Assembly: GCA_903953455.1 (NCBI GenBank)
Contig: CAJBJW010000295.1
Coordinates: forward strand, 1 to 5,723
Source of the DNA: an uncultured Pseudomonadota bacterium
GTDB lineage: Bacteria; Pseudomonadota; Gammaproteobacteria; Methylococcales; Methylomonadaceae
Direction of reading: 5' to 3'
Length of the DNA: 5,723 bases
In this document: piece after piece, positions 4,775-5,723 of the stretch
Layout: each line of letters begins with the position of its first letter
Position numbering within the stretch: the first letter of the stretch is position 1
Position numbers and translations under genes: made by a program
The notes under the pieces: generated by a model
Seen by the model: the letters and a program-made list of their open reading frames with translations, nothing else
Database searches by the model: none
Told to the model about the DNA's origin: nothing

Positions 4775-5723
4775 CAGTCGATATTCGGCGATGGCTTGAA
4801 TACGCAATCGCCGAATCGCTTCCCCAATTTTCGCCCCTTGCAGACCTCTGTTTAATACGGTTGATGTATCAATGTTTGCCGCTGCACTGGCGAGTTGCAA
4901 AAGCATTTCTGCTTGAGGATAAGGTGCATTTTCAAAGGTTAATCGCCCACGCATATCCGATTCACAAGCGATAACAAACTCTTGAAGTCTGTTTTGCTCT
5001 TTAAACGCCCCAAGTGTTTGCAGTAAATCAACAAGCGTTGTGGCGCGTAGTTCGTTTACGCGATGGCAATGGGTGTGATATTCCGTGACGTGTAGCGCAA
5101 GGGTTTTAAAATTATTGGGAACTCGTAGACGATTGCACATTTTTTCAACAATAGGGACGCCTTTGAGTTCATGCCCATGGTGATGGGGTAAATCATTTTT
5201 GGGTGACAGTGCTTTACCTAAGTCATGGACCAGTGCGGCAAAACGGGCTTCTAATTTGTCCGTTAATGTCACCGAGCGATCGAGTACCATCATGGTATGC
5301 ACACCGCAATCAATTTCAGGGTGATATTTTGCAGGTTGCTCAATTCCAAATAGTGCGTCAATTTCAGGAAAAATTTTCGCCATCGCCCCACAATCGCGTA
5401 GCGTATAAAAAAAAGCGGACGGTTTTGATTCGCCTAAAGCTTTGTGCATTTCTGCCCAAATACGTTCTGGAACAAGGGCATCGACTTCACCTGCGTTAAC
5501 CATATCTCGCATCAACGCTTGTGTTTGCTCTGCAATCGTAAAGCCTAATGGTGCATAGCGTGCCGCAAAACGCGCTAAACGTAAAATACGCACAGGGTCC
5601 TCTGCAAAGGCGGGGGAAACATGGCGAAAAATACGTTTTTCCAAATCAGCAACGCCGCCGTAAGGATCAATAATGTCACCTTTTTCTGACATAGCAATGG
5701 CATTAATCGTTAAATCACGTCGC
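4760..5723 (-). CDS. cca: CCA-adding tRNA nucleotidyltransferase with HD domain, 5' end cut by window edge
   Basis: Adds or repairs the 3' CCA of tRNAs from CTP and ATP. The visible 320 residues begin inside motif C (RRDLTINAIAM, from 5722), so the ATG at 5690-5692 is internal, not the start; by comparison with E. coli Cca (412 residues) about 90 N-terminal residues, including the GGxVRD and DxD catalytic motifs, lie beyond the edge. Next come IIDPYGG, HVSPAFAEDPVRILRLARFAARY (motif D, with the EDxxR nucleotide template) and VPERIWAE (motif E). An HD phosphohydrolase domain follows, with HPEIDCGVHT, LVHDLGK and HHGH. This is the gammaproteobacterial form, whose HD domain in E. coli has phosphatase, 2'-nucleotidase and 2',3'-cyclic phosphodiesterase activity. 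It ends LSNQI and overlaps the DUF1348 gene tail to tail by 15 bp. Confidence 0.96.
   Translation of the reverse strand, partial: RRDLTINAIAMSEKGDIIDPYGGVADLEKRIFRHVSPAFAEDPVRILRLARFAARYAPLGFTIAEQTQALMRDMVNAGEVDALVPERIWAEMHKALGESKPSAFFYTLRDCGAMAKIFPEIDALFGIEQPAKYHPEIDCGVHTMMVLDRSVTLTDKLEARFAALVHDLGKALSPKNDLPHHHGHELKGVPIVEKMCNRLRVPNNFKTLALHVTEYHTHCHRVNELRATTLVDLLQTLGAFKEQNRLQEFVIACESDMRGRLTFENAPYPQAEMLLQLASAAANIDTSTVLNRGLQGAKIGEAIRRLRIQAIAEYRLSNQI
4783..4816. repeat. 10-bp perfect inverted repeat inside the 3' end of cca
   Basis: ATTCGGCGAT (4783-4792) and its exact complement ATCGCCGAAT (4807-4816) flank a 14-nt loop. It lies within the last codons of cca, 9 bp beyond the stop of the convergent DUF1348 gene. 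Neither side has an adjacent T run, so it is not a standard intrinsic terminator. It could still block 3' exonucleases or weaken converging transcription. It may also be a chance result of Arg/Ala/Ile-rich coding. Confidence 0.5.

Noticed and set aside
5690..5692. ATG taken as the start of cca
   Set aside because: The conserved RRDLTINAIA motif continues upstream to the window edge in the same frame, so this Met is internal.

Overview
The window reads as the chromosome of a moderately AT-rich gammaproteobacterium. The evidence is a full-length sigma-70 of E. coli type (616 residues, with regions 1.1 and 1.2, a long acidic non-conserved insert, and regions 2 to 4). A tRNA-Ile2(CAU) gene lies directly behind rpoD, as ileX lies near rpoD in E. 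coli, and there is a class II CCA-adding enzyme with an HD domain. Genus cannot be fixed from sequence alone; a Thiotrichales- or Legionellales-like lineage is a guess.

Layout. Positions 1-301 hold no convincing gene, only two facing terminators: one for an unseen plus-strand unit entering from the left (61-82) and one ending the minus-strand rpoD-tRNA unit (260-293). The tRNA-Ile2 gene (302-378) and rpoD (390-2240) lie on the minus strand 11 bp apart and probably share one transcript from a near-consensus promoter at 2337-2365. The 275 bp between rpoD and the next start is a divergent control region. It has a perfect palindrome resembling the CusR/CopR copper box, a second imperfect palindrome and a terminator-like hairpin in the leader of the plus-strand gene. 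That gene (2516-4285) encodes an exported two-domain multicopper oxidase. Nine bp later comes a DUF1348/NTF2-like protein (4295-4774). From the right edge, cca (4760-5723, 5' part missing) runs towards it and overlaps its 3' end by 15 bp.

How the genes fit together. The minus-strand genes are housekeeping: primary sigma factor, an isoleucine tRNA for AUA codons, and tRNA 3'-end synthesis and repair. The plus-strand pair is accessory: a periplasmic copper enzyme plus a small protein of unknown role. The usual rpsU-dnaG-rpoD arrangement is absent, since the oxidase occupies the place upstream of rpoD. The most interesting item is the oxidase. It carries its complete type 1 copper site in the first cupredoxin domain and none in the second, and adds an unusual N-terminal region with an Asp-rich metal loop and a C-terminal membrane anchor, under a possible copper-responsive operator.
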